This document shows positions 46,139-58,040 of a stretch of DNA of 64,000 nt, in pieces. The DNA comes from Datnioides undecimradiatus. Taxonomy: Eukaryota > Chordata > Actinopteri > Lobotiformes > Datnioididae. The notes beneath the pieces are model-generated. The model made no database searches. It was given only the letters and a program-made list of their open reading frames with translations, and was not told the DNA's origin. The position numbers were made by a program, and so were the translations under genes. Numbering within the stretch: the stretch's first letter is position 1; each line of letters starts with the position of its first letter. The stretch spans positions 77,501 to 141,500 of the forward strand of contig WARS01003734.1 of NCBI GenBank assembly GCA_008933995.1, read 5' to 3'.

Positions 46139-47455
46139 AGCTGATTGTCTGTATAAACTGTAAACTACGTTACTTGTAAGTCACTTTATTTGTAAATCTT
46201 CTAAATACAAAGATAAAAAAGAAAACAGTTGATGTATTTTTTATTTTTCTGCTCATGTTGGAGTTTAATGATGAATGTGTCTGATTTATACTTTGTATTA
46301 TTTCATGAGGATAAATTCAGGATGTTTTCAGTTTGTCGCAGACGTCACATACTGGAATACAGACCAGCAGACTGCAGTTACTGGACGTAACTCCGGTTCT
46401 GTGAGCATCATGGTGCACTTTACTCAGGGAGTGCTTGTGCCGTAACTGAAGGAAATGCTGCCTTTAATCTGTCCAGCTTTATGTTTAAGGAGCAGAGTGT
46501 TGGATTCACTGACACCTGGTGGTGAAGCTACAGGTTGTGAACACCTGAACCTCCTCCACTGTTGCTGCTCGTCGCTCCCTCTGCAGACATTACCACTCAT
46601 TCAGAGCTGATAAAGCACAACTATTCTTAATTTCAGTGGATAAAACACAAATAAAGTCCTAATTCTGAATATTTTATTGCATTTCTGTCAGTACACCCTC
46701 CTGAATCCTGCACTCTGCACCTTTACAATGTTTTTATAAAAGCTTCTACTCACTTTTATCACGTTTTGTTTCACTGTAAATAAAAGAGAAGAATGAAGTT
46801 TCTGTAAGAAAGTGGGTGATTTTACGTCCACGAGCTGCATCAGAAGTGTTAGATCTGCATTCAGAGTGATCAGATGTGCTTTATTTGATCTTTGCAAACA
46901 ACAGAACAAAGACACTGCTGGTTAAAAACACACTGACACCTGCCTGCACACTAAATAAGAGCTAAGATAAATTTATTGTAAATAACATTAATAGTCATAA
47001 ACTCATTAAAAGTTCATTTTCTCCTTTCAGAGATTTAAAGATTCTCAGTGGACAAAAACGTGAATTCAACTTATGTTTAGTACTGTATTTGATATAATTC
47101 CATGTATTCAAAGTAAAATAATGCTGTGGTAATTATAAATGTTGCTCTACTGATCCACACCTCAATTTAACCCTGCTGCGACTAGAGATAACGTTTGTGA
47201 TCAATGCGTTGAATATTTTCCCCAATCGATTGTTTGTTCGGTAATGTATCAGAACACTGAAGTTTCCCTGAAGTGTAGAAAAGTAATAATGCGCTTGTCA
47301 GTGATTTAATAATGCGACGTCATTTCCCTGAAATATCCGATAATTCAGAACAAATAGATCAAATTTACATATTAAGTATTTAAATACTGAACTTGTCGAG
47401 CAGGAGCCACTTCCGCGGTAAACAATCGCTGATGAGTTCAGTGGAGTGATATATT
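46139..47455. other. nfatc2ip 3' flank
   Basis: An AATAAA near 46650 is a poly(A) candidate. I see no ORF or RNA gene that I can support. Confidence 0.5.
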
Positions 47456-47487
47456 GTCATGTGACTCTGATGAGAAAGTCACGTGAA
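47456..47487 (+). promoter_or_regulatory. pair of CLEAR-like E-boxes in front of spns1
   Basis: GTCATGTGAC (47456-47465) and GTCACGTGAA (47478-47487) lie 22 bp apart, start to start. They match or nearly match the CLEAR consensus GTCACGTGAC bound by TFEB/TFE3/MITF. They sit just upstream of the G/C-rich putative first exon of spns1, a lysosomal gene. Confidence 0.5.
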
Positions 47488-47499
47488 TTGCCGACCGGA

Positions 47500-47735
47500 C
47501 GTTTGGTCGGTTCCACCATGGCGGCGGCGCAGAGCAGTCAGCTGTGAAGTGTTCTGAAGTAAACATTTGGTTTTAGTCGGTGCTGGCCCGCAGACGGTGC
47601 CCACGGGAAGAGTTTTAATTGTTTTTATTGTAAGTTATGAAAATGGGGTTTGAGGAACAGTGACGGCCGCGCGCGACGAAGACGATCTGTGGACGCGAAG
47701 AAGAAAGCAGCGTCAGCCCTGACTCATCCTCCGAG
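47500..47735 (+). other. spns1: probable non-coding first exon of spns1
   Basis: CpG-rich sequence ends in a donor CCGAG/GTAAAC at 47735/47736. The next acceptor that fits is TCCTCCTAAG at 50594, 8 nt before the spns1 ATG. A 2.86-kb 5' UTR intron is inferred. A 9-codon uORF (MAAAQSSQL) with a strong CCACCATGG context lies at 47518-47547. Confidence 0.45.
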
Positions 47736-50594
47736 GTAAACAACAGGCTAATACCCGCTGACAGCTAGCCGTGAAACACCAGTAACACAATAATTCATCC
47801 GACTGACAATTAAACACTGCCGTTACTTAACGTTTCATCATAAATACTCATAAAACTAAAGGTTTAATCGCGGCTTCACCTTTCTGTTGTACTTCCGCCG
47901 AACTCAGTTTAAAAAACTGCGAATTTAGCCTTTGACGTGACCGAAGTCTGTTAAAGCTGTTTATGTGAAGCTACGGCCAATTTGTTATGAGCTGTATTTT
48001 GTATTTAGGAGTATGCTTCAGTTATCCCATCTGTCTTATCGGCTGAATTGATCAAAAGACCCTTTGAACGTCACATCTCAATCTGCTCACAGTGCTGTTT
48101 GTGTTAAAGCAGGATACATAAAACTGACAGAATTATAAATGGAGTCTGGATTAGAAATCCATCTGTACAAAGATGCTGCAAATCACCCAGCCGGGCTGTC
48201 GACTTTATCACTAAGTTGCAATGTCCACTGTCATGTTTGTAGCGAAGCCTGGCCCATAAAATGAACAGATTTCTGAAAGGAGTGTGGTGCGTCGTTGTCT
48301 TCCCCCATTGTTATTTCATTTAAAACTGTGACCCTGTTGGTTTAATAACCTTTATCTGTCAATGTCGAATTTATCACAGCGTCCTTTTAATGTCATTTAT
48401 CATATATTACAGCACGTGCACTGTAAGGTTTGGTCCCAAAATGGTTTCTTAAAAGAAAGTGCAGGAAATCTGAATTGAGTTTTGAGTGCCAGTCGAGTGC
48501 TTGAGTTATTTAACGAATCTGCCGAATTTATCAGAAAAGCACTTGAAACGCATCAAGCTACCTGTCAGCTGTTGAAAACTAACTTTACTCCTCTTTTCAA
48601 AGCGCTGCATGTGAAACTTAGTGAAATCCAAACGGAGTTCTGAGTGGCCTCCCACACTGATGCAGGCTGTTGGTATTGTTAGCTGCTTATTATTTACTCG
48701 TGCGTCTCTGCGCAGTTTGTCAGCAGAGCAGCAGCTGCGCAGATCTGCGGGCATCTGATCGCTCCCGGATCAATGAAGGCGTGTTTGTAGATGGGACAAA
48801 GGACAGAGCACAGAGCGGGGTCGCACAGAGTTTTCTCTGTTAATTAGCCAAATCCGAGCCAGACAGGAAGATGAACAAATTGATCAAATCATTTAATGCC
48901 TCTCCATTTAAATGCACAGAGAAAAAACAAATTAAAGATATTAGAAAATGTTTTTAACCATCACAGCAGCAATAATCTGTCCAACTCAGTTAATTCAATG
49001 CATTGATTTAACTGTCTACCATGTGATTTTTAACACTGTTGCACAAGTAATAACGTGAAACCAATGCACAAAGACAAGGGCAGCAATGACTGACATGTTG
49101 TTACTTTCACCATCAATAAATTGGTTATTTGATCTATAAATTGGTGGCGTCGATACAAAGAAGATAACAAAGTGAGACACAGAAAAACTACGCAGCACAA
49201 CAAACAGAAACAACAAACATTTCACTGTTTACTCAGCATGGAAAATTGAGTTCATGGGAAACAGTTTGATTATTGATTAATTTGCAGTTTCTGCCTCTTT
49301 TTCTCTGTTTTCAGTCATTTTAAACTCGGCGTCTGTGAGTTTTGGTCTGAATCCACTCGTCTGAGGACATTTTCACTGTTTTCTGATGTTTCATAGACAA
49401 ATTAGCGCTTCAGCATGGCACCATGTCAGAGTTCACAGAGACGGGTGTTGGACCTCAGGAACTGATCTGAGGTAAACCGTTCACAGCTGATAAAGATGGG
49501 GAGTCGGCTCCTCTCCCCCGAGCAGCATGTGAGGGGAAGTTCCAGCGTGACATTCATGTGAGCGCTGAGGATGAGAAACCAGCAGGCTGAGCTCTTTACC
49601 GCTGACCCTGCTGTGTGCACATTTAACTTCGAGGCGGTCTGAGTCCCACCACGCGCATGTTAGAGTGGTCACATGACCCCGGTTTCACTCAGTCATGTCC
49701 ATCACGGCTTCTCCTTTCTCTGTCTCTTCCTCTTGTGCAGCTGTGGAGCCTCATGCCTCTCCTCTCTGAGGATCCTCAGCAGCAAATATCAGGGTTTACT
49801 TGTTTTCTCCTGCAGACAGTGAAGCTGTGTTTTAAGGTAATCCCTGTCGCTGTGTCTCAGGTCGTGGATGTGTGTTTGGACGGTGGTGATGGACGCTGCA
49901 GGCGGTCAGTGGTCATGTTCTGCTGCTCAGTGCTGAGCTCAGACAGGAATTTACAAATCGCAACTGGTTTGAAGTCGTCTGTTGGTGCAGGTTCACTCAG
50001 CGCAGCTCGGTCTCAGCAAGTTTTATTGTCAGCTGCATGTTTGAGTACGATGAGGTGATGCTTTGTATCGAGAGGCCGATAACTGCGACTGTGCAATACG
50101 CCGATATCTGATCTGAGACCAGATCCTCTGTCTTTTCCTGGATTTAAGCTGCAACTGAAACCTGCTGTGGACAGTCTGTCTCCTCCGGTGACGTAGCTCT
50201 GAGGGAAACAAGAAGTGCAGGTGGGACAAAATGTTTGGAGGAATCTGATTGGCCCGTTTAAAAAGTGGGCGGGGTCAGAACAAACATGGAGAGCTCCAGT
50301 GATTCAGAGTTGGATGATGAGCCTCAAGGTTCAGGTGTTCTCCACCTCACCAGGGTTTGAGGAGACCAACACCTGGAGACACACCCACATAGCATGCTGC
50401 TGCTAGCTAACTGATGAAGCTTAGGTCTGATGCTAACAGCTGGACTCTGGCATGGCATCAGGTGATTGGTCAGTTCATGATGACATCAGAGTTTGTTTCA
50501 AAGAAAGAAACGTGATTTTATTTTTATTACCAAACAAAAACAAACAGATGTTTACATTTTCAGTTAGATAATCATGTTTATTTATCCTCCTAAG
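47736..50594. other. spns1: presumed 5' UTR intron of spns1
   Basis: No coding exon is recognisable in 2.9 kb. The open frames of up to 133 codons lack homology or splice support. Confidence 0.5.
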
Positions 50595-50602
50595 CGGCGG
50601 CC

Positions 50603-53600
50603 ATGTCTCTGGGCGAGCCCACGTCGGACTCGGCGCCGTTCTTCTCTGATGACAGCGAAGCAGAGGGGGCGGAGGAGCAGGGCGGGGCAGCGGCTCAGCG
50701 GCAGCAGGACGAGTCGGCCAGCGGGGTGTCGAGGGTCCGAGCGCTGCTGACCGTCTTCATCCTCTGTTACATCAACCTGCTCAACTACATGGACAGGTTC
50801 ACTGTGGCAGGTACGCCCCCTGCTGCACACCACAGCCAATCAGATGCTGCTGCATCCTCACAGCCAATCAGAGGCTGCACTCACCACAGGCTTCCTGGAT
50901 TATGATTGAATATTAAAGATGATCTCTGAGAACGATTTAAAATATAGAAATTAATTTCAATCAAATAAAATTATTGATAAATATACTGATCTTACTCAAT
51001 TTAAGATTTAATAAATTCAGGTGAAAAGCTCAAATAAAAGTATACTGAGGCTCAGATCACTGAGCTCTGACCTGTTTGTCGTCAGAGTGTTTGTCACGTG
51101 TCTGTCGTCTCCTCCAGGTGTTCTCCCCGACATCGAGCACTATTTTGCGATTGACGATGGGAAGTCTGGCCTTCTCCAGACAGGTAACCACACCTGTTCA
51201 TCTCAGCTCGACTCTGAACATCACCAGTCTGCACGGCTGCTGCTGTTTGTTTACTGTGTCTATTTGTTAAGACACGCCACAGACTGTAAACAAAGATGGC
51301 CGACATGAAACCAAAACAACTGGCTTGCCCCCTGGTGTACAGCTCATAAGCCCCGCCCCAACGTTAGCCCGTGCTCCCAATCACTCCTGAACAGACTCTG
51401 ACTCCAGGAAGTGGAGATGTGGCGGCCATCTTTGTTTACATCTGTGTAAACGAGTTCACTGCAGCAGCTGTTTGATCCTCAAACATCTCGGTTCTAAGCT
51501 GCTCTCTCGCAGGATTAGTTGTCAGGCTTGTTGTCACGGCAACACATTTTAAGGACTCGTTGCTGTGACAACAGTTCCAGACTCGTACAATAATCCGGTT
51601 TAACTCCCGTCATGTGTGTCCCTGCTCCAGTGTTCATCTGCAGCTACATGTTCCTGGCTCCGGTCTTCGGTTACCTAGGCGACAGGTACAACAGGAAGTT
51701 CATCATGAGCTTTGGCATCATGTTCTGGTCCATGGTGACTCTGGCCAGCTCCTACACCCCCAGAGAAGTGAGTCACATGTTCTTGTTGTTGCCGTGACAC
51801 TGTTTCCTCCCGAACTCTATCGAGTCTTAACCCCTTCCCCCGTCACCTCGCAGCACTTCTGGATCCTGCTGTTGACTCGCGGCCTGGTCGGGGTCGGAGA
51901 GGCCAGTTACTCCACCATCGCTCCCACCATCATCGCCGACCTCTACGTGAAGGGAAAGAGGACAAACATGCTCTCCATCTTTTATTTTGCCATTCCCGTC
52001 GGCAGGTGGGTTTAGTATTAACAGGTTATAGCAGGTCTGATCTGGTGTGGAGACAGATGCTGGACCTGGTCCAGTGTCGATCAGCAGGAACCAGCGCCCC
52101 CCCCCCCTCAGTGTCCGTCCCCTGACAGACTCAGGTTGTTGTTGTCCACATGGTGAAACCTGCTTCTCTGTGTCCTGCTGCAGCTCAGCACAGTAGCTTT
52201 AGCTAACAGCATTAGCTGCAGCCTGTCTGCAGCAGCTCTCTCCAGTCTGCAGCAGCATGTTTCTTCAGGAAGTTGTGCTTTGGTTCAGGGTTTCTTCTCT
52301 TCTCTGGCTGCCAGTAGTCATCCCGGTTACACTGCTCCCTGCAGAGCCGATGGGCAGCAGCGACAGCGTGTGGACGGGAGCGTTAGCGTCCGTTTGGAGC
52401 AACAGCTAGCCATGACTTCAGCCTGAGCTGTGTGTTGTGTGACAGGAGTAAAGATGATGAGCGTGTGGTGTCGCACACAGTTTATGTTTTTGTTCTAAAT
52501 GTGAAACAGGAAGTGTTGATGCTGACCTTCTCCTCTACTTCCTGTCAGTGGTCTCGGATACATCGTGGGCTCCCAAGTCAGCCATGTGGCTAAGGACTGG
52601 CACTGGGCTCTGCGGGTCAGTCTCACTTTCAGTCACTCCCCACAAACGCTGCCTCATGTTTGTTTGTTTGTTTGTTTGTTTGTGCTCTCACAGTGCTCCT
52701 CTCTTCTCAGGTGACTCCAGGTTTGGGGCTGATCGCGGTGCTGCTGCTGCTGTTGGTCGTCCAGGAGCCTAAAAGAGGAGCGATCGAAGCTCGACCGGAG
52801 CATCACCTGCACCAGACGAGCTGGCTGAAGGACCTGCAGGCGCTGAGCAGGAAGTAGGTTCAGTAGGCTGCCCCATGTTCCCCGTGTTCCCGTGCTGCTC
52901 CGTGTTCCCGTGCTGCTCCGTGTTCCTGTGCTGCTCTGTGTTCCCGCGCTGCTCCATGTTCCCCGTGTTCCCGTGCTGCTCCGTGTTCCCACATCGCAGG
53001 TTACAAACATTAAATCTTTCTGCTGTGAATCGATACGTCCGAGACCAGCGATGCTGTATGGTTTAGAGACAGTGGCTTTGAGGAACAGACAGGAGGAGGA
53101 GCTGGAGGTAGCTGAGCTGAAGGTGTTGAGGTTTTCTCTGGGTGGGACCAGGATGGATCGGATCAGGGATGAGCAGATTAGAGGGACAGCTCATGTGAGA
53201 TGTTTGGAGATAAAGTTAGAGAGGCCAGGCTGAGATGGTTTGGACATGTTCAGAGGAGGGACAGTGAATATATTGGTGGAAGGATGCTGAGGTTAGAGCT
53301 GCCAGGCAGGAGGCCTAGAGGAAGACCAAAGAGCAGGGTTATGGATGTGGTGAAGGAGGACATGAAGGTAGCTGGTGTGAGGGAAGAGGACACAGAGGAC
53401 AGGGCAAGATGGAAGAGATATGAGTTAAGCTGTAGAGACCCTGAAGGGAGCAGCTGAGAGGAAAGAAGATGATTGGTTAAATCTAAAACTGTTTCCTGGA
53501 TTTAACCTGGAGTGGAGAAAAACGAAATGAACACAATGAAAAGTCGGCGATTTAAGCGCTGAGAGGCGTGTTTCACTTTCGGCGTAAATAACGTTGATGT

Positions 53601-55851
53601 GCATGGCCGCATTTCAGATGAACCAAGTTCACTGTTGTTATTATTATTTTTATTATTAAGGTTTAAACTTTGTGTTTTCCTTCCAGGTCAGTTTGCTTGG
53701 AATGTTTTTTGTTTTGTCTCTGGCCGTGACCTCGCTGCTTCGCCTTATAGTAGCTGAGCTCGTCTTTATCTTCATCACAGCTTTTCTTCTTCCTACTTGA
53801 CCGTTTTCGTGTCCTCGTCCCGGAACGAAGCTCGCTGCCCACAATAACACGTCGCTTGCAGGCTGCAGCGTCACAGGCCTCAGGCTGAAAGTGTGTGTGA
53901 ACACTGCAGCTCCTCCTTCCTGTCACGGCTGAGTCATTGTGGAACACCGGTACGGAAGCCTACAAGTGATAAAAAGTGATGAGAGCAGATTACACAGTGT
54001 TAGATCGTCTGAGTCTGTGAGCAACCTCAGATTAACTGAAAGAAGAAAGAAAAGACAACTCACCCACGCTCCTCCCCCACTCCTTATCCGTCCTCCTCCT
54101 CCCCACTCCGTTCCCCCCCCAGTCTGCCGTCCCTCCTCCCCCCACTCCGCCTGTCCCTCCTCTCTCCTCCCTCTGCCCGTTGTCTCCAACGTGTCTCAGC
54201 TCGTCTCTCTCTGCTCTGCAGCTACAGCTTCGTGTTGTCCACCCTCGGCTTCACCGCCGTGGCGTTTGTCACCGGCTCTCTGGCTCTGTGGGCGCCAACC
54301 TTCCTCTTCAGAGCCGCCGTCTTCAGCGGAGAGAGAGCTCCCTGTGTGGAGGGAAACTGCGCCTCCTCGGACAGGTAACGCACACCTGCTCCACCTGCGG
54401 CTCCTGTTTGCCGTGAAGGCGGCGTGGCGCTATGACGCCATGTTTGTCTCTCAACAGTCTGATTTTCGGGGCCATCACCTGCATCACCGGCGTGCTGGGC
54501 GTGGCCAGCGGCGTGGTGGTCAGTCGGCAGCTGAGGACGAGGACGCCCAGGGCCGACCCGCTGGTGTGCGCCGCCGGCCTGCTCCTCTCGGCTCCGTTCC
54601 TCTACCTCGCCATCACCATCGCTCAGGCGAGCACCATCGCCACATACGTGAGTTCCTGAAACAGACAGATCAGCTGACTCTTCGTTCATTTAAATGATTA
54701 ATTACATAAATGTAAATAAACCAGTAGAACCATAGAACCAGTTTCAGTGATGATGCGTTTCCTGTTTGCCCCCCCTCCCCGCAGGTCTTCATTTTCCTCG
54801 GGGAGACCTTCCTGTCCATGAACTGGGCCATCGTGGCCGACATCCTGCTGGTGAGAAACAGAAACAAAACGCCGTTTGTTGTGTTCGTGCCTCTGCGGCG
54901 ACCTCGTTCTCACGTTCTCTGTCTGTTGGTCAGTACGTGGTCGTTCCCACTCGGCGCTCCACAGCCGAAGCTCTGCAGATCGTCATCTCACACCTGCTGG
55001 GAGACGCAGGGAGTCCGTACCTGATCGGAGTGGTACGTCACATTCATCCGTCCTTCATTATTATTGTTGTTATTATTATATTTTAATGTTTCTGTAAAGA
55101 CCTGACCAGGCAACAGACAACAGAGCCAGGCTAGCAGTTTCCCTTGGTTTCCAGTCTTTATGCTAAGCTAAGCTAACCGGCTGCAGCTGCTAATGAACCT
55201 GGTCTCTGTCTTCCTGTTTCAGGTCTCCGACTCTCTGAGGAAGACGGACTCCTTCCTGTGGCAGTTTCGCTCCCTGCAGCTCTCTCTGCTGCTCTGCTCC
55301 TTCGTGGCCGTGGTGGGCGGTGGGTTCTTCCTCGCCACCGCCCTCTTCATCGAACAAGACCGCGATCGTGCTGAGAACTACATCCCAGGTGAGATGCACT
55401 GTACCGCCCCCTGGTGTCTGGCTGCAGCACAGCTCATAAGCCCCGCCCCCTCCACGTCAGCAGATGATTCCTGGTTTTAATCAGTTATTTGATGCAGTGA
55501 GAAGGCGGCGTGGCCTCACGATTGACAGCTAGAGTGGGCGTGGCCTCGATACCTGCAGCTCCATAGCTGCACAGAATCCAAATGATGTCACCAGAGCAAG
55601 ATGGCGGCGCACGTATCTTGGACATTTTGACTTCCTGTTTTGTTTTTTGAGTGTCGACCATCTTTGTTTACACGCTGGAGCACAGAGGCTGTTGCATGTT
55701 TTCTATAAACGCTGATCATCACAGACGTTCCTTCAGTTTCTGTGTCTCAGGTTAAACGATCGTCTCTTCTCTGTGAACAGATGACGAGCCAATCGTCGTA
55801 CCAAAGAGCGGCCGCTCCACCAGAGTCCCGGTCTCCAGCGTTCTGATCTGA
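50603..55851 (+). CDS. spns1: spns1, lysosomal lysophospholipid transporter (spinster homolog 1), 12 coding exons
   Basis: Exons are 50603-50810, 51118-51183, 51631-51767, 51854-52005, 52549-52615, 52711-52853, 54222-54374, 54458-54647, 54785-54850, 54934-55032, 55223-55388 and 55781-55851. All phases agree: 1518 nt, 505 residues (human 528). It is a 12-helix major facilitator protein. TM1 carries [19 protein letters not shown] motif A is [10 protein letters not shown], and TM4 has [20 protein letters not shown]. Later conserved blocks are [18 protein letters not shown] and [15 protein letters not shown]. The C-terminus, [17 protein letters not shown], is almost identical to human. Family knowledge: proton-coupled export of lysophosphatidylcholine/ethanolamine from lysosomes. 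The acidic N-terminal tail ([11 protein letters not shown]) is less conserved. Intron 6 holds a LINE fragment. AATAAA at 56312-56317 is the poly(A) candidate. Confidence 0.98.
52866..52999. repeat. GTTCCCGTGCTGCTCC minisatellite
   Basis: Short tandem units of about 18 bp (CCGTGTTCCCGTGCTGCT and variants with CCATGTTCCC) start 12 bp after the spns1 exon 6 donor. They abut the LINE fragment. Confidence 0.8.
53010..53457 (+). mobile_element. non-LTR retrotransposon (LINE) pol C-terminal remnant in spns1 intron 6
   Basis: In two frames interrupted by a shift near 53205, the sequence reads [20 protein letters not shown], then [20 protein letters not shown], then [20 protein letters not shown] and [11 protein letters not shown]. 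This is the characteristic C-terminal end of LINE reverse-transcriptase ORFs in animals. The copy is 5'-truncated, frameshifted and dead. Confidence 0.85.
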
Positions 55852-57416
55852 CCCTGCTGGCGGTTCAGCCGGGCCCGGTTCACTGAGGGACTGTGAACAC
55901 TAATGAGTCAGTCTGCCGTGCAGAGACGTTTCAGCAGCGTTTATTTTTTAAATTTAACTTTTTTATATTTTTACCACGAACTCGCCAGGAGCAGACCTGA
56001 CGTCAGAGACTCTGAGCAGCGACCCAACATGGTTCTTCTCTGATCTGGGATCAGATCCAGCTCCAGGTCCACAGACTTGATCCCAAACCAGTGTGATTTT
56101 ATAAACAGGGACTGTTTTCCAAACCGTGTTTTAACTCTAACACTAAGCAGAAAACTGAAAGTTTTGTTCATCTCTGTGTCTTTTGAAGCATCACGGCGGG
56201 GTTCTGTCTTCGGTTCCCAGCGTTTTTTATTTGCAGGTCGGTTTCAGGTTTTCAGGCGCTTCACCAAGTCGAAGACGCAAACTGCCGTCGGTTCGTTTCA
56301 GCAGGTCGGAAAATAAAAGTCGGGTATTTAAAAAGAGAAACAAGTTTTTAAATGGTTGTTAATAATCCAGGCGTGTTCGTTAACCTCACTTTATTTTAGT
56401 CTTGTTTTTGTGAAACTATTAAAGGAGAATTAATTTGTAGTGTCTGAGTGTGTTTGTGTTTGCACTCGATGACAGAAACTGACCTCCTGTCAGTCAGAAT
56501 CAGAAATCAGTCTGTGCATTATTCTGTTTTATCAAAGAAATAATAATTTGATATTTTATGAAACTGTTGCAGAAATATGAAGCTGCACCCGGTTAGCTTA
56601 GCTTAGCATAATGACAGGAAACGGATGGAAACTGCTAGCACGCCTCTGTCTGACAGGCTAACAGCCCCTCTGAAGGTCACTGATTAATAAATGAGGTCCT
56701 GTATGTTTCTTGTCAAATTAAACAAAGTGTTTCACAGTTTGTCGGCTCGTTATCCTGCAGCCGGCGACCAAGCAGCGTCCAGAATCACTTCCTGTTTCCT
56801 CTGAGTCCGTGACACGTGGACTGCTTCCTGCTGAAAACCCAAGAGCGATGATTAATTCAGAGAATCAGTAAAGAAAATGAAATATTCATCATTTGTAAAT
56901 GAGGACGAAATGATGGTAAAGTGGCTGAAATGGAAACAAAGGGAAGCTGCGGACACTCAAGCTGCGACGCCCATCGATGAGTCGCCTGCATCAGTGATCC
57001 TCACCACGTTTATACATCAGCGCTCATGGGTCACGTCTCCTCTCTCAGCCTCCAGTTTAATCTCACCTACACACCTGTGAAGTCTCCTAACTGACGAATA
57101 AGACACGCACCTGCCCACAGACTCACAAACACCCGAAGAAGAACCTGAAACTGCTTCTGTGGGCGACCCGCTGCCTCCTGTTGGACCACAGTCTGCCACG
57201 GTGAGGCGAGAGGAAGAAGACTCATACACTTGATTCTTTAATGTGATGATTTGCTGTTTTTGCGTTGTGGAGACTCTGAGAAGCACTTTCAGGTTTTTTG
57301 ACATTTTATAAATTAAACGAAAAGAAAAAGTGAAATATCAGCGGATCAGTTCATGACGAGAACTGATAGTTGCAGCCTCAGTGAAAACAGCTTGTTATAT
57401 ATTTATGTCTATAATC
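55852..57416. other. spns1 3' UTR and flank
   Basis: The 3' UTR likely ends near 56335, after AATAAA at 56312-56317. Beyond that no gene is seen. Confidence 0.55.
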
Positions 57417-58040
57417 CTAAGGAAGGGGCTGCAGGAAGGTCCTGGTCAGATGTTTGAACCACCAGCACTTGGAGCTTAGGTTGAACCCAGAAACCCTCTG
57501 GAGGAACCTCACTGGTATCAATGATCTCACTGTGTAATCATGATCACAGATGAAGGTCAGAACATAGATGAGAGCTTTGCCTTCAGGCTCAGCTTCCTCT
57601 GGACTGGGACAGTCCAGCACCATCGGCCTGTTGATCTCACACCTTCATCATGAACCTTCAGGACCTTCACGACTCACCCTTAAACTGAGAGATCCACCAT
57701 TTTCTGACTGAGACCCTCAGATTTGGAGCTGCTGGCCCAGTGTGTCCTGATGACACCAACAGAAACACATCATCTGCAAAGAATGAACTTCTGAGGACCA
57801 CAAGATCCTGTTCATGAGAGTTTATTAAGTGAAGTTTAGTCAGAGAAGTCTCATTGACTGTTGGAGAACGTCCCGGCTGGTTCTCATAGTGAACCTCCAC
57901 TTTGTGCTGCTTTTCAGCGTGGGTGGGTTGGTTAACCAGACACACATTTACTGAAAACAATCCCCAGTCTCCGTCCTGGAGGTCCCTTTCTCTGGTTAAA
58001 CCAAACATACAGTTTGATATGACGGACGTTTGTTCCATCG
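57417..58040 (-). mobile_element. degenerate LINE reverse-transcriptase fragment
   Basis: Minus-strand frames contain relics of a fish LINE pol: FFADDVFLLVSSG (the YxDD-box region), then AAPNLRVSVRKWW (the SKSEAMVLS..KW segment) and KALIYVLTFICDHD with RFLQRVSGFNLSSK (the LTYGHE..FLRRVAG segment). The order is correct but the frames are broken and sequence is missing. The two apparent ORFs here are not genes. Confidence 0.65.

Noticed and set aside
50603..50905. Reading spns1 exon 1 through to 50905
   Set aside because: The donor GCAG/GTACGC at 50810 gives the correct continuation (AGVLPDIE) in exon 2; the read-through has no homology.
53200..53457. Treating the [11 protein letters not shown] frame as an spns1 exon
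   Set aside because: It is the C-terminal end of a LINE pol; spns1 exon 6 joins exon 7 in phase without it.
57417..58038. Two minus-strand ORFs (68 and 123 codons) as a possible gene
   Set aside because: Their residues follow the order of a LINE reverse transcriptase with broken frames, so they were annotated as a dead mobile element.
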